Assembly (NCBI GenBank): GCA_028281005.1
Contig: JANQKS010000078.1
Coordinates: 1-64,000, forward strand
DNA length: 64,000 nucleotides
Direction of reading: 5' to 3'
Origin: Pseudomonadales bacterium
GTDB taxonomy: Bacteria > Pseudomonadota > Gammaproteobacteria > Pseudomonadales > Azotimanducaceae
Positions 25,624 to 35,303 of the stretch are shown here, piece by piece (within the stretch, counting starts at the first letter, position 1; every line of letters begins with the position of its first letter). A program made the translations under genes and the position numbers. Below the pieces are notes generated by a model, which did not search any database, had not been told where the DNA came from, and saw nothing but the letters and a program-made list of their open reading frames with translations.

Positions 25624-26298
25624 TTGCACTGGCGCCCAGGAACGACTAACGTTCTCGCCCCAAACCTGAGAGCCATATTGACCTTGTTCAGCTTGACCTT
25701 TGCCGCGCTCTCCGCCGCTTGTTTGGCCAACGCCATCGGCGACGTTTTTATGCTCTACGGTGTTCGCTACACAAATTGGGAACCCGGTGTGGAAGCCATG
25801 CAACAGACCCCCGAACGCTACATAAAGTGGGGCGCACTCAGTGGTCTGGTCACCGTTTCCGCCTGGTTTCTGCTGGTACCTGCCGCAGCACAGGTAGGCG
25901 GCGGCATCGGTTGGGCGCTGGCTCTGGCGTTCTGTTTCTACGTCGGTGTGACGTTGTCCTTTCACGTGTCGTACTTGTTTGTTGGCCTCGGTGTGAAAGC
26001 TGACAACACCTTAGCGGAGCCTTTTGCAGGTCTGCTTGGCTTGATCTCCGCGGCAAGCTTCCTCGGTGCTGTGAGTGTGAGCGTGCTGTGGGCCGTCGAC
26101 TTGTTCATGCGGAGCGCCAGCCTGTTTTACTTAGCTTGCACTCCCGCGTTCACCATTTTGTTTTTTCAAATGTTTATGGGGCGTTTCCTCGGCCGGGCGC
26201 CTTACTACAAAGTAGTAGCAGGTCCTATCGCAATGGTGGCGTTTTTTGCCGGTTTCCTACACTACACGGAGGCGGTGATTGGTTGGCACGTACCCTAG
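25624..26298 (+). CDS. Polytopic membrane protein, DUF6796-like
   Basis: About 205-224 aa with seven predicted helices (e.g. 'WGALSGLVTVSAWFLLVPAA', 'VAFFAGFLHYTEAVIGW'). No ATG lies at the N-terminus: TTG codons at 25624 and 25678 are candidates, the latter giving 'LTLFSLTFAALSAACLANA'. The layout and the 'LANAIGDVF' stretch resemble the protein at 9787-10506, so they may be distant relatives. Divergent from the DUF4124 gene. Function unknown. Confidence 0.6.
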   Translation: MHWRPGTTNVLAPNLRAILTLFSLTFAALSAACLANAIGDVFMLYGVRYTNWEPGVEAMQQTPERYIKWGALSGLVTVSAWFLLVPAAAQVGGGIGWALALAFCFYVGVTLSFHVSYLFVGLGVKADNTLAEPFAGLLGLISAASFLGAVSVSVLWAVDLFMRSASLFYLACTPAFTILFFQMFMGRFLGRAPYYKVVAGPIAMVAFFAGFLHYTEAVIGWHVP

Positions 26299-26392
26299 GG
26301 AGCCTCTGCATAATTTAACCGCCTACTGCGGTCGCCGAGAGCGGCAACACGGCAGCCACGGGATTGTCTTGCTGCCGCCAAACGGCATCAAC

Positions 26393-28276
26393 TCACAAAA
26401 AAACCAAGATATTCCAGTAATAACAAAGCCACACATACATCAAGCTGGTGATACAGAAAACTCCCGCGCCGAGGCGTCCGCTTAGCGTACCGACACCCCT
26501 AGCTAAGAGGAGGCCGCCGGCGAAAGCACAGGCCAACATTCCCGCGCACACAACACTCGATAAAACCAAGGCTGCAACAATGCGCGGTGGAATGCCAAAA
26601 TACATGTCGTCGGTGTTCTGCAAACCCTGGATCAGCATAAAGAGATTGACGAGAACGCCAAGTGCCAGCAGAAAGAGAAGCCCATTAAACCACGCCGGTA
26701 GTGGCGGTATATCACCCGCTCCTCCCTTCCCTAGCCTGCGACGCAAAACTGCCAACGGTATGCTCACGATGGTGATCAATGCAACGAGACCCACCACGGC
26801 AAAGAGATACTGGTGTAGTGTCGGGTTGGCGAACCAGGCCAACTTGTCCATCGTACTGGCGGCAAACCCCGAACGGTGCAGATGGCTCACATCGCCGTTC
26901 TCATCGCGCACAAATTGAATCACTTCATGGTCGTAACGGGCCACGAAACGATCATCGCCAACTGATGAAAATTGCTTGGTACCATTCCCCGACGACAGCG
27001 TTAAGTAGCCATCATCATTGGTGTCAACCTGCACATGACCAATCAGTAACGCCAGCTTGGAGAAATCGCTAAAGTTACGGCGCAGACCGGCATATGCGCC
27101 GTGCAATGCTTCCTGCATTTGTAGCGCATCGGCAGACGGCCGCGGCACAGAGGGCGGTGCTTGGGGAAAATGATAGTCGAGCAGCGCATCGATCAGATGC
27201 ATGCCAAAATTTGCTGATGGGTCGGTATTAACGGCGACAAACACACCTAGATTGAGCTCAGGGAACAAGGCGAGTTCCGAGTGATAGCCGTTCAAATCGC
27301 CACCATGCCCATAAGAAACGACACCGTTGGCATTACGCTCTACATAGCCATGTAGCCAGGCGTTGGCCGCATCGAAGGGGCGATACACCGGCTGCAGCAT
27401 GAGCTGGTGGGTGGCTTCGCTTAACAGTGGCGGCCCACCCGCCAATTGGCTCAACATGAACCGCGCCATATCAGCGCCGGTAGTACTCATCATTCCTGCG
27501 GGATAGATGAACCAATGCAGAAATTCTTGGGGACGCCATTCGCCGCCGCGCAAGCTATATGAGGTCGCAAGGCTTGTTCGTAACTTCTCCGCCATCGGGT
27601 GGCGCGCCGAGGTCCGCTCCATCTGTAATGGCACCAATACGTTTTGCTCAATGTAGGTGGACCAATCTAGCCCGCTGATGGCTTCCACCACATGCGCGGC
27701 TATTGCCGTGCTGTGGTTGGAGTAAGAGGAAAACACGCCGGGCGGGCGCATGCGTCGCGGTAGATGATCCGCCAAGTACTCACCGAGCGGCTGTAATTCG
27801 GCCGCGCTGCGCCGGCCCAAATCAATCACTACATCTTCGAATCCCGCGTTGTGGCTCATAAGGTGGCGCATGGTGATGGGTTCGGGAAACGTCGCGGGAA
27901 TCTGGAAAGCGCTCAAGTAAGCGTTTACATCTTCGTCCAGATCTAGGCGTCCTTGCTCCACTAACTGCATGGCAGCAATCCACGTAAAGGGTTTGGAAAT
28001 AGACGCAATCCGAAACAAAGACTGCTCGGCATCCACACGGGTCTGGGTGTCCCAATCCGCCCAGCCGTACCCTTTGTTCAGCCAGATCTCCCCGTCTTTA
28101 ACGACGGTCACCACAGCACCCATGGAAGGATGACTTTGTTTCTGCGAGTACCAGACACCGTCGATGAAGTGTTCCAGCGCAACGGGATCTTGCGGGGCCG
28201 CGTTTGCGGCAGCGGCTAGACCGATACCCGCCACTAGATGTGCAAGATATTTAACCAAGCGGAAAAGCGAAATCAT
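26393..28276 (-). CDS. Serine hydrolase (class C beta-lactamase fold) with C-terminal membrane domain
   Basis: 627 aa from ATG 28276 (signal-like 'MISLFRLVKYLAHLVAGIGL'). The beta-lactamase/D-Ala-D-Ala carboxypeptidase domain (residues about 30-400) has the 'SISKPFT' SxxK motif and a 'YSNHS' YxN motif. After a linker domain, four C-terminal helices (about residues 500-625, starting 'YLFAVVGLVALITIVSIPL') anchor it. Such proteins often sit near peptide or siderophore pathways. It starts 54 bp after the MFS gene, which is behind a Fur box, so the two are probably one iron-regulated operon. Confidence 0.8.
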   Translation of the reverse strand: MISLFRLVKYLAHLVAGIGLAAAANAAPQDPVALEHFIDGVWYSQKQSHPSMGAVVTVVKDGEIWLNKGYGWADWDTQTRVDAEQSLFRIASISKPFTWIAAMQLVEQGRLDLDEDVNAYLSAFQIPATFPEPITMRHLMSHNAGFEDVVIDLGRRSAAELQPLGEYLADHLPRRMRPPGVFSSYSNHSTAIAAHVVEAISGLDWSTYIEQNVLVPLQMERTSARHPMAEKLRTSLATSYSLRGGEWRPQEFLHWFIYPAGMMSTTGADMARFMLSQLAGGPPLLSEATHQLMLQPVYRPFDAANAWLHGYVERNANGVVSYGHGGDLNGYHSELALFPELNLGVFVAVNTDPSANFGMHLIDALLDYHFPQAPPSVPRPSADALQMQEALHGAYAGLRRNFSDFSKLALLIGHVQVDTNDDGYLTLSSGNGTKQFSSVGDDRFVARYDHEVIQFVRDENGDVSHLHRSGFAASTMDKLAWFANPTLHQYLFAVVGLVALITIVSIPLAVLRRRLGKGGAGDIPPLPAWFNGLLFLLALGVLVNLFMLIQGLQNTDDMYFGIPPRIVAALVLSSVVCAGMLACAFAGGLLLARGVGTLSGRLGAGVFCITSLMYVWLCYYWNILVFL

Positions 28277-28329
28277 GACTTTTTGTGGTTCAAACAGATA
28301 GATAGGGTCGCACTCAACCTGCCTGGCTG

Positions 28330-29565
28330 TCATGCGAACGATTCGCGCAGCAAGCGTCGATTCTGCAATAGCCAAATGCCAATCAGCGCAGCAGCCGTAC
28401 ATGCCGCCGCCGTTGCAAGAATGGCGGCATAGCTGCGGTCAAACTCGTAGATGGTCGTTGCGCTCACCGGCCCGATGACAAACCCGGCCGACATCGTGGC
28501 TTGCATAATGCCTGCCACCCGGCCTTGTTCCTCGCTACCGGCCAGCAACGAAGCCGCTGACATCAAACCCGGAGTGGCAAGTCCAAAACCTATACCCATC
28601 ACCGCCGCGGCAAATAACAATCCGGCAAATCCGCTGGCAGTGCTGTAGATCACAAACCCAGCCACTACCAGCGGCAAACCAATTTGCAGCAGTGTGATTG
28701 GCGAGGGCTTAAACACCTGAATCACACCACCTTGCATTGCCAGCGTGGCGATGGCAATGGTCATGAAGCAAAAGCCCGTCAAACGTGCAGATTCGGCTAC
28801 ATCAGTCTGCAGTAAATCCTGCAAGTTAAACGCCAATGTTTGTTGAACTGCGGACATCGCGGTGTAGATCATCAATGTCCCAAGCAACAACAGCAACAGC
28901 GTTGCAATCGGTAAAGGTGGTTTAGCGGCTGCCGCGTCATTTACGGCACGCCTAGTTTGTTTAGGTAGGTAGATTGCCGCGAGCAGAGCGCCCAATAAAC
29001 CCAACCCAGCTATCGCATACAGCGGCGTCAACACGCCAAATCCAACCAACAAGGCGGCAGAAGCAGGCCCCAACACCATGCCGATGCCAAACGCCGCACC
29101 TACCACGGCTACCGCCGAAGAACGTTCAGCCTCGCTGGATACATCGGCCATCAAAGCCACAGAGGCCGGCTGAATTCCAGCCCCCAATGCAGCGTACAAG
29201 AGGCGCAGCACTAACAAAGTGAGAAACACAGCGCCTACCGCTAATTGCTGGGTTAACCCTAGCTGCATCACCCAAGCAAATAGCAAGCTGATCACACCAT
29301 AAGTAGTTAAGCCAAATACAATCGTCTGTTTCCTACCCCAGCGGTCTGAAACGCGCCCCCAGATGCCGGAGGAGAAGACAAAAATCACGGCAGCAGCGGA
29401 AATGATGATGCCAAGTTGGGATTCGCTCATCCCAATATCCCGGAAGACGGGACCGGCAATGGCAAACAACACCGTTTGCCCCATCGAATAGGCAATGAGT
29501 CCCGGCACCAGGACGGCCACCAGAGTTTTACGGCTGACGCCGCTGTGCAATATTTGTTCAGTCAT
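28330..29565 (-). CDS. MFS transporter, Fur-controlled
   Basis: 411 aa with 12 hydrophobic helices and the MFS loop motif 'GVWGRVSDRWGRK'-like sequence (here 'GIWGRVSDRWGRKQTIVFG'). The start follows a GGGAGG site. A perfect Fur palindrome lies 43 bp upstream, so expression is expected under iron starvation. Siderophore or xenosiderophore export/import is a reasonable inference, but the substrate cannot be read from the sequence. Confidence 0.85.
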   Translation of the reverse strand: MTEQILHSGVSRKTLVAVLVPGLIAYSMGQTVLFAIAGPVFRDIGMSESQLGIIISAAAVIFVFSSGIWGRVSDRWGRKQTIVFGLTTYGVISLLFAWVMQLGLTQQLAVGAVFLTLLVLRLLYAALGAGIQPASVALMADVSSEAERSSAVAVVGAAFGIGMVLGPASAALLVGFGVLTPLYAIAGLGLLGALLAAIYLPKQTRRAVNDAAAAKPPLPIATLLLLLLGTLMIYTAMSAVQQTLAFNLQDLLQTDVAESARLTGFCFMTIAIATLAMQGGVIQVFKPSPITLLQIGLPLVVAGFVIYSTASGFAGLLFAAAVMGIGFGLATPGLMSAASLLAGSEEQGRVAGIMQATMSAGFVIGPVSATTIYEFDRSYAAILATAAACTAAALIGIWLLQNRRLLRESFA

Positions 29566-29607
29566 CGTTAGACCTCCCTTCGGACGGTCTAGCCAGATTA
29601 CTTTAAA

Positions 29608-29622
29608 TGAGAATCATTCTCA
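29608..29622. promoter_or_regulatory. Fur box, perfect 7-1-7 palindrome, upstream of MFS gene
   Basis: TGAGAATCATTCTCA, identical to the fbpA operator, placed 43 bp before the MFS start codon. Confidence 0.9.
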
Positions 29623-29705
29623 ATTAGTTTTTTTAGTCCGTCAGATCAACCAAAACTGGCGCTTACAGATGCCCTATTCAGAAGGTTCAAAGCGGCTAGG
29701 GCTTC

Positions 29706-30875
29706 CTAGGCGGTAAACAGACCAGGTAACAGCGGCAATCGACGATCGCTAAACACCAACGCATCCACCGCATTCTCATCCTGGCCGAGATGTAGTAAAA
29801 GCACGGATTTGAAGATGGAGCGAACGTCTGTTGTTGGCTGTAGATCACGCCCCTCATACAACTTATCCCGCGCCAAACCCGGCCAATCCGCCAACACTTG
29901 ACCACCACGCACACCGCCGCCGGCCACAAAGGCTACACCGCCCACACCATGATCCGACCCACGGGTGCCATTCATAGCTACGGTACGGCCAAACTCCGTG
30001 GCAAGCACAATCACCGTATCATCCCACACACTGTCCAAGCTTTCCCGCAAAGTGCCAATCACCCGGCTCAGGCGCTGCAAGCGCGCGTTCAGCTGACCCG
30101 GCTGGTTGGCATGTGTGTCCCACCCTCCGCTTTCCATGACTGCAATTCTGGGTCCATCTACGTGGGTCAAGAACTGTGCCGCAGCCGCCGCACTTTGCTG
30201 TAGGCCATCCCTTGAGCGCCTGCGGGCTAATCCTGCAACCATGTCTTCAGTGTCAAAGGCTGCGTTTAGGCGTGGACCCAGAACAGCGTCGTCCTGATAC
30301 AAACGCGCGACCCGGGCCAACGTGTCGGCGTCTGCATCGGGTAAACGATCCGGTGCCCAAGCACCGACGCTGCGTGTGCCACGTAAGACAAGGGGGATCG
30401 CACCGCCTAATGCCATAGCGCGAGACTCCAAAGCGCCGCCGCCCGGCTCACCTTGCAATGCACGGTACAGCCATCCTGTGGCTGACGCGCTTGGATCGAG
30501 TAGGCCACTTTCCAACACGTCCTGGGCATCAAAGTGTGAACGTGCACGGTACGGTGGTGCTACCGCGTGCACCACCGCCAAGTCCCCAGCCTGATACAAG
30601 CTGTGAAATTCCTCTAAACCACCGTGCAGGCCAAACAAATCATCAAGTTCAAACATATCGATGTTGTTGCCCAACGATGCTAATCCGCCGCGAGCCCGGT
30701 GATAAGCGCTGTCTCCAGGTGCGGGCACCGCGGCCAAGCCATCCAGTCCACCGCGCAAAATGACAAAGATCAAACGCGGATCGCGGCCCTGAGCATCGCT
30801 GGCAAGTAACGGTTGCCCACCCACCACAAAGGTGGTTGTTATTGCACCCTTAAGCAGAAATCTACGGGTTAACAT
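29706..30875 (-). CDS. DUF1501 protein, Tat-exported
   Basis: 389 aa. 'TRRFLLKGA' is a twin-arginine signal, followed by a DUF1501 (sulfatase/alkaline-phosphatase-like fold) domain: 'LIFVILRGGLDGLAAV', 'GWDTHANQPGQL', 'ATEFGRTVAMNGTRGSDHG'. These proteins are almost always encoded with DUF1800 proteins, as here (37-bp gap). The biochemical role is unproven. The start has a GAGGAG site. Confidence 0.9.
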   Translation of the reverse strand: MLTRRFLLKGAITTTFVVGGQPLLASDAQGRDPRLIFVILRGGLDGLAAVPAPGDSAYHRARGGLASLGNNIDMFELDDLFGLHGGLEEFHSLYQAGDLAVVHAVAPPYRARSHFDAQDVLESGLLDPSASATGWLYRALQGEPGGGALESRAMALGGAIPLVLRGTRSVGAWAPDRLPDADADTLARVARLYQDDAVLGPRLNAAFDTEDMVAGLARRRSRDGLQQSAAAAAQFLTHVDGPRIAVMESGGWDTHANQPGQLNARLQRLSRVIGTLRESLDSVWDDTVIVLATEFGRTVAMNGTRGSDHGVGGVAFVAGGGVRGGQVLADWPGLARDKLYEGRDLQPTTDVRSIFKSVLLLHLGQDENAVDALVFSDRRLPLLPGLFTA

Positions 30876-30911
30876 GGGGTTTGCTCCTCGTCGTATGGTG
30901 CACGCGGCACA

Positions 30912-32294
30912 CTAGCGCCATTGGAACGTCGGCGATGCCAACATCATGCCCAACGCTTGACCGGGGCTTTCGGCACCGCGTAATGCCGAGCGCAGACCGG
31001 TGGCCTCCGTGGGCACCAAACCTTCAGCCAGGCGGCGTACCGGCAGTCGCGCAGCGATGGCGTTACCAAACGCCACCGCCCATTCCACCCGCTGTTTCAG
31101 CGCAGCAGGCGAACCCCAATGCGCCACGCTATCCGGCCATCCTTGAGGAGAAGGTGCGTTAAACGGCAGGTGATTCATTGTCGTCAGCGTCTGCACCAAG
31201 CGTGGCGCCCGGCGTTCGGTAACACCGAGCGATCGGTACACGGACACCAGATATTCATAGGGTGACTTAAACTTGACGTTGTCGGGCTGCCACGCGGCGC
31301 GCTCTTTGACCAGGGCTACGTGTACGCTGGGCAGATGCCCATCCGTCTTCCTAAATACCTTGGCAATACGCTTAACCGCGCTCGCGGGCGGCACATCGGC
31401 AATAAAGTGCCGAGCGAGTTTGCTGGCAAGGAAGTCTGCCGTGGCCGGATGCACCGCCAAATCGGTTAACGCACGCTGCGCCTGCTGCGCACCATCGGCA
31501 GCATAAGTTTTACCCAAGAGGCGAAAGCGGCCGGGTTGATGCATGGGTTCCACAAAAACAAACTTGCCCGGCTCGGCACCAAAACGCTGTAAGCGGCTGT
31601 TGCCCACTGTCCAACCGGTCAACATATTGGCCAGCGCGGTCACATCATCCTGACTGTAACCGCCATGCACACCCACGGTGTGGAGTTCGAGAATTTCACG
31701 GGCGAGGTTTTCATTGAGCCCACGTTTACGCCGGCGGCCGATGCGCGAATCAGGCCCAATCGACTGCACGTTGTCGAGGTAGTGCAGCATCACCGGATGG
31801 GCCACGACACGCACTAACACTTCCCCGAAGTGACCATCCATGCCGGTGCGGATGGCTTCGTTTTCATAAGCCAAACAGGAACCAACGATTTGCGGTTTAC
31901 CACGGCGAGAGACCGCAAAGTGATTCGACCAGAAATGGACCAAACGCTCACGGAACGGTGTTGGCGTGTCTACCGCGTATTCAAAACGCCCCAGAGTTTG
32001 CGCCATCGTGGTTCCTCTCACCTGGCGACGAAAGCGGCGATTTGCAGTTTCCAAATGCGCAATCTTGTCCGTATCGCCACCGGCGTCACGCTGTGCTGCC
32101 CGGCGCTGCGCTACTGCCGAGGTATACTCCGCGATAGATTGGTGACTCGCGGGCACATTAAAGCCGGGGTCAGTTTTCTGTGGAGCCACTTGATCTAGGA
32201 GCCAGCCACCCGGATCACCGCCCATGTGCTGGGCATCTTGCGCGGCGGCGCCTAAACCGAAACGGTTGGCAGCCCGATACTGCTGCGCGCGCAT
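30912..32294 (-). CDS. DUF1800 protein
   Basis: 460 aa with the DUF1800 pattern: 'RAANRFGLGAA' at the N-terminus, 'LVHFWSNHFAVS', 'EILELHTVGVHGGYSQDDV', and a C-terminal 'QGWPDSVAHWGSPAALKQRV'. No clear signal peptide is seen. It precedes the DUF1501 gene in the same operon; the pair is common in proteobacteria, function unknown. Confidence 0.9.
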   Translation of the reverse strand: MRAQQYRAANRFGLGAAAQDAQHMGGDPGGWLLDQVAPQKTDPGFNVPASHQSIAEYTSAVAQRRAAQRDAGGDTDKIAHLETANRRFRRQVRGTTMAQTLGRFEYAVDTPTPFRERLVHFWSNHFAVSRRGKPQIVGSCLAYENEAIRTGMDGHFGEVLVRVVAHPVMLHYLDNVQSIGPDSRIGRRRKRGLNENLAREILELHTVGVHGGYSQDDVTALANMLTGWTVGNSRLQRFGAEPGKFVFVEPMHQPGRFRLLGKTYAADGAQQAQRALTDLAVHPATADFLASKLARHFIADVPPASAVKRIAKVFRKTDGHLPSVHVALVKERAAWQPDNVKFKSPYEYLVSVYRSLGVTERRAPRLVQTLTTMNHLPFNAPSPQGWPDSVAHWGSPAALKQRVEWAVAFGNAIAARLPVRRLAEGLVPTEATGLRSALRGAESPGQALGMMLASPTFQWR

Positions 32295-32387
32295 ACCCGT
32301 TCTCCTATCTAAGTTGTTTCCTGCTTGATATACGAGTCAGTCGGCCGTTCCCGTCGCCTTCCCCAACGTAAGTTGCAAGCAAGAGAA

Positions 32388-34217
32388 CTAAAACGACACT
32401 CTCATGCGCTGACTAATGGCTTCCGCCTCATTCAGCCAGGTGGTGATGCTGGCATCGATACCCTTACGCCAAAAATCTGCATCGCGCGGATCCAAGCCAA
32501 ACGGCGCCATCAATTCCACCGCGTTTTTACTGCCGCCTGCGCGTAACAGATCCAAGTACATGGCTTCAAAGTCTTCGCCAAAATCGTCTTTGCAGGCGTA
32601 CAAAGACTGCGTGAAGAGCTCACCAAAGGCGTAGGCATAGACGTAAAACGGCCGCAGGAAATGGGTCACGTAGGCCCACAGATTATCAACGTTGGCGTAG
32701 GTGAACAGGTCTCCCTCTTCTCCGTAAAACGCGGTGGTTACATCCAACCAAGCCTGATTGAAGTCTTCCACCATCAACTTGCCGTCCTTGCGGGCGGTGT
32801 GGATGTGGCGCTCAAAATTGGAAAAAGAGATCTGCCGCACCACGGTGTTCACGTGGTCCGCGGACTTCTCCATGAGCAGCGCTAGTTTGTCCTCGTCACT
32901 GGTGGTGCGCTCCAACACATACTGGAAGGTGGTCATCTCCCCAAAGATGGAAGCGGTCTCAGCATAAGCCATGGGCGCACGAAACATGAGCGCGCCCTGA
33001 CTCTCCGCTGCCAACATACCGTGCACACCGTGACCGGCTTCGTGGGCCATGGTCATGATGTCGCGGTTAGAGCCCATGTAGTTCAAGAAGTTGTAGGCAC
33101 GCGGCTCTCCGTTCGGCAGCAACACCGCATAGTTGAACGCGCCGCCACCCTTGCCTTCGTAAGGCGGTGCATCCACCCATTTACGCTCCAGCATACGCGC
33201 TACCAGATCGCGCAACGTCGGGCTGAAAGATTCATAGGCGGACAACACGGTATCCACACAGGTGTCCCAAGAAACGCTGGTTTGATCCGCAAACGGCATT
33301 GGCGCGTTGCGGTCCGACCACTTCAGCGGACGCCAACCTAGGTGGGCAGACAATAGGCGGTAATAACGCTGGCTTTGCACCGCCCCCACTTCAGCCACGG
33401 CCTGGTGCAACGCTTCCACCGTCTCATCATCAACTTGATTGCCGATGTTGCGCGCGGACATCGGGTTGGCGTAGCCGCGCTCCCGGTCTTCCACCCCTTT
33501 GGCACCCAACACCACGTTTAAGGTGCGCGCCATCAGTTTGTCAAAACCCTGTTCGGTCAAACCCTCACTGAACACCTTAAGCGCCTCTGCGCGGCGCTCG
33601 GCATCTGCATCGTTACTTAACACATGCAGCGTCTCCGGCAGCGTGAGGGATTTACTATCCAGCTCAAAACGCAATTCGGCCTCGCGTTCATCAATCAGAT
33701 CCGACCATTCTGAGGCGCCAAACGGCGCACGCAGCTGCAGCGCGCGCTCGACATTTTGTTCCAACAGATAACGCCGGTTTTCGCGGATATGGTCGAGCAT
33801 GGGTTTGTGCCGCGCGACACGCTCATCAGAGCCCAGCAGCGCCGCATAAACTTCGTCAGCAAGCGCGGACAGCTCGTGCTCAAAAAAGGTCAGGTAATTG
33901 GCACTGGCTTCACTGAACGCTTCCTGGACCTGGCCCAGACGTTGCTGAATTTGTTGATTGGTGGCGTCGGTACTGCGGCGCAAAAATAGATAGACCATCA
34001 GCTGATCCGCGCGGCAGGAAATGTCTGCCTGGGCGTCCAACGCATCGCCTAACGTAGTCGCAAGCTTGCCGGCGTGGTTTGCATGAAAACTCTGCATGGC
34101 ACCTAACAATGCCTGTAAGTCATCCTCCAGGCTCGGGTCGTCCAGATCTTTATAAAGATCCGTGAGGTCCCAGCGTACGTCGGCGGCAGAGCTGTCGATC
34201 ACTTCCTGTTGCGCCAT
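32388..34217 (-). CDS. M3-family oligoendopeptidase
   Basis: 609 aa. The zinc-binding HExxH motif is visible in 'MAHEAGHGVHGML' with a downstream glutamate in 'ETASIFGEMTTFQ', as in PepF/thermolysin-like M3 peptidases that cleave short peptides in the cytoplasm. Its ATG follows the LLM stop with no gap, with GAGGAG inside the upstream gene, so the two are translationally linked. Probably full length. Confidence 0.9.
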   Translation of the reverse strand: MAQQEVIDSSAADVRWDLTDLYKDLDDPSLEDDLQALLGAMQSFHANHAGKLATTLGDALDAQADISCRADQLMVYLFLRRSTDATNQQIQQRLGQVQEAFSEASANYLTFFEHELSALADEVYAALLGSDERVARHKPMLDHIRENRRYLLEQNVERALQLRAPFGASEWSDLIDEREAELRFELDSKSLTLPETLHVLSNDADAERRAEALKVFSEGLTEQGFDKLMARTLNVVLGAKGVEDRERGYANPMSARNIGNQVDDETVEALHQAVAEVGAVQSQRYYRLLSAHLGWRPLKWSDRNAPMPFADQTSVSWDTCVDTVLSAYESFSPTLRDLVARMLERKWVDAPPYEGKGGGAFNYAVLLPNGEPRAYNFLNYMGSNRDIMTMAHEAGHGVHGMLAAESQGALMFRAPMAYAETASIFGEMTTFQYVLERTTSDEDKLALLMEKSADHVNTVVRQISFSNFERHIHTARKDGKLMVEDFNQAWLDVTTAFYGEEGDLFTYANVDNLWAYVTHFLRPFYVYAYAFGELFTQSLYACKDDFGEDFEAMYLDLLRAGGSKNAVELMAPFGLDPRDADFWRKGIDASITTWLNEAEAISQRMRVSF

Positions 34218-35222
34218 CTACAGCAGCTCCTCAGCAAAAAAGCGTAACGTGTCGGCATCTGCAGCGCCAACGTTCAGCTGGGTCACGGGGCTGTCTTTCC
34301 AGCCTTGCAGACGTTCGCGTATACGCTCTTTAGGGCCACACAACGCAATCTCATCAACCAGCTCATCCGGCACCGCGGCAAACGCCTGTTCGCGTTGGCC
34401 GGACATGAAGAGATCCTGGATTTCCTGGGCCGCGTCGGCATACCCCATGCGGCCAACGTGGTCTTTGTGTACGTTAAAGGTCTTGGCCCCCATGCCGCCG
34501 ACATAAAAGCCAACGTTTTGCTTAATTTGGGCGCGGGCTTTGTCGACGTCATCATCAATCACCACGGGCACGGCCGCGGCGATTTCGAAGTCCGCGGATT
34601 TGATGCGCATGGCGTCGGCATACTGGTCAAACATGCGATACGGCGACAAAAACATGGGGATCCAGCCGTCACAAATTTCTGCGCTCAAGGCAACGTTTTT
34701 GGGTCCCTCGGCGCCTAAGTACAGGGGAATATGATCGCGAACGGGATGTTGCATGAGTTTTAGGGGTTTACCCAAACCAGTACCACCCTGCAGCGGCAGC
34801 TGGTAGTGCTCGCCGTCAAACGCCACCGGCGCTTCGCGCGCAACAATTTGGCGAAATATCTGCACCCATTCGCGCGTGCGCGCCAACGGTTTTGGGTATG
34901 GTTGCCCATACCAACCTTCTACGACCTGCGGCCCGGACACACCGATGCCGAGCATGAGACGGCCGTTGGAGAGGTAGTCCATGGCCACCGCGTGCATGGC
35001 AGCGCTGGCCGGCGTGCGCGCAGAGATCTGCATAATGGAAGTGCCGAGATTGATCTTCGAGGTGTGGGCACCGATCCACGCCAGCGGCGAAAAACAATCC
35101 ATGCCGTAGATTTCCGGACACCAGATGGTGTCGTAACCGAGGTTTTCGGCCGCCTGGGCCAGTTTGATGATGCGTTCTCCGCCGGGAGGCCCCATGGGAC
35201 CAATACCAACTCCGAGTTTCAT
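34218..35222 (-). CDS. LLM-class (luciferase-like) flavin oxidoreductase
   Basis: 334 aa TIM-barrel: 'GPMGPPGGERIIKLAQAAEN', 'WCPEIYGMDCFSPLAWIG', 'RLMLGIGVSGPQVVEGWYGQ'. The family uses reduced F420 or FMN; the sequence alone does not settle which. It starts after AAGGAG and ends where the M3 peptidase begins. The leader carries three 11-bp repeats and follows the terminator of the amidase gene. Confidence 0.85.
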   Translation of the reverse strand: MKLGVGIGPMGPPGGERIIKLAQAAENLGYDTIWCPEIYGMDCFSPLAWIGAHTSKINLGTSIMQISARTPASAAMHAVAMDYLSNGRLMLGIGVSGPQVVEGWYGQPYPKPLARTREWVQIFRQIVAREAPVAFDGEHYQLPLQGGTGLGKPLKLMQHPVRDHIPLYLGAEGPKNVALSAEICDGWIPMFLSPYRMFDQYADAMRIKSADFEIAAAVPVVIDDDVDKARAQIKQNVGFYVGGMGAKTFNVHKDHVGRMGYADAAQEIQDLFMSGQREQAFAAVPDELVDEIALCGPKERIRERLQGWKDSPVTQLNVGAADADTLRFFAEELL

Positions 35223-35233
35223 GCATACTCCTT

Positions 35234-35266
35234 AGGTTGCTTGAAGGTTGCTTGAAGGTTGCTTGA
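35234..35266. repeat. Perfect 11-bp tandem repeat, three copies
   Basis: aggttgcttga is repeated exactly three times head to tail. It lies between the amidase terminator and the LLM ribosome-binding site, so changes in copy number would alter that leader's length. Confidence 0.9.
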
Positions 35267-35269
35267 AGA

Positions 35270-35303
35270 AAAATGGTCCGCCCGGTAATTAAAATCCGGG
35301 CGG
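35270..35303 (-). terminator. Intrinsic terminator overlapping the amidase stop codon
   Basis: On the minus strand CCGCCCGG-ATTTTAATTA-CCGGGCGG gives an 8-bp GC-rich stem, followed by ACCATTTTTCTT. The left arm encodes the last residues of the amidase (PPPG) and the loop contains its TAA stop. Confidence 0.85.

Noticed and set aside
35234-35266. Tandem repeat as a CRISPR array
   Set aside because: Units are 11 bp and contiguous with no spacers.
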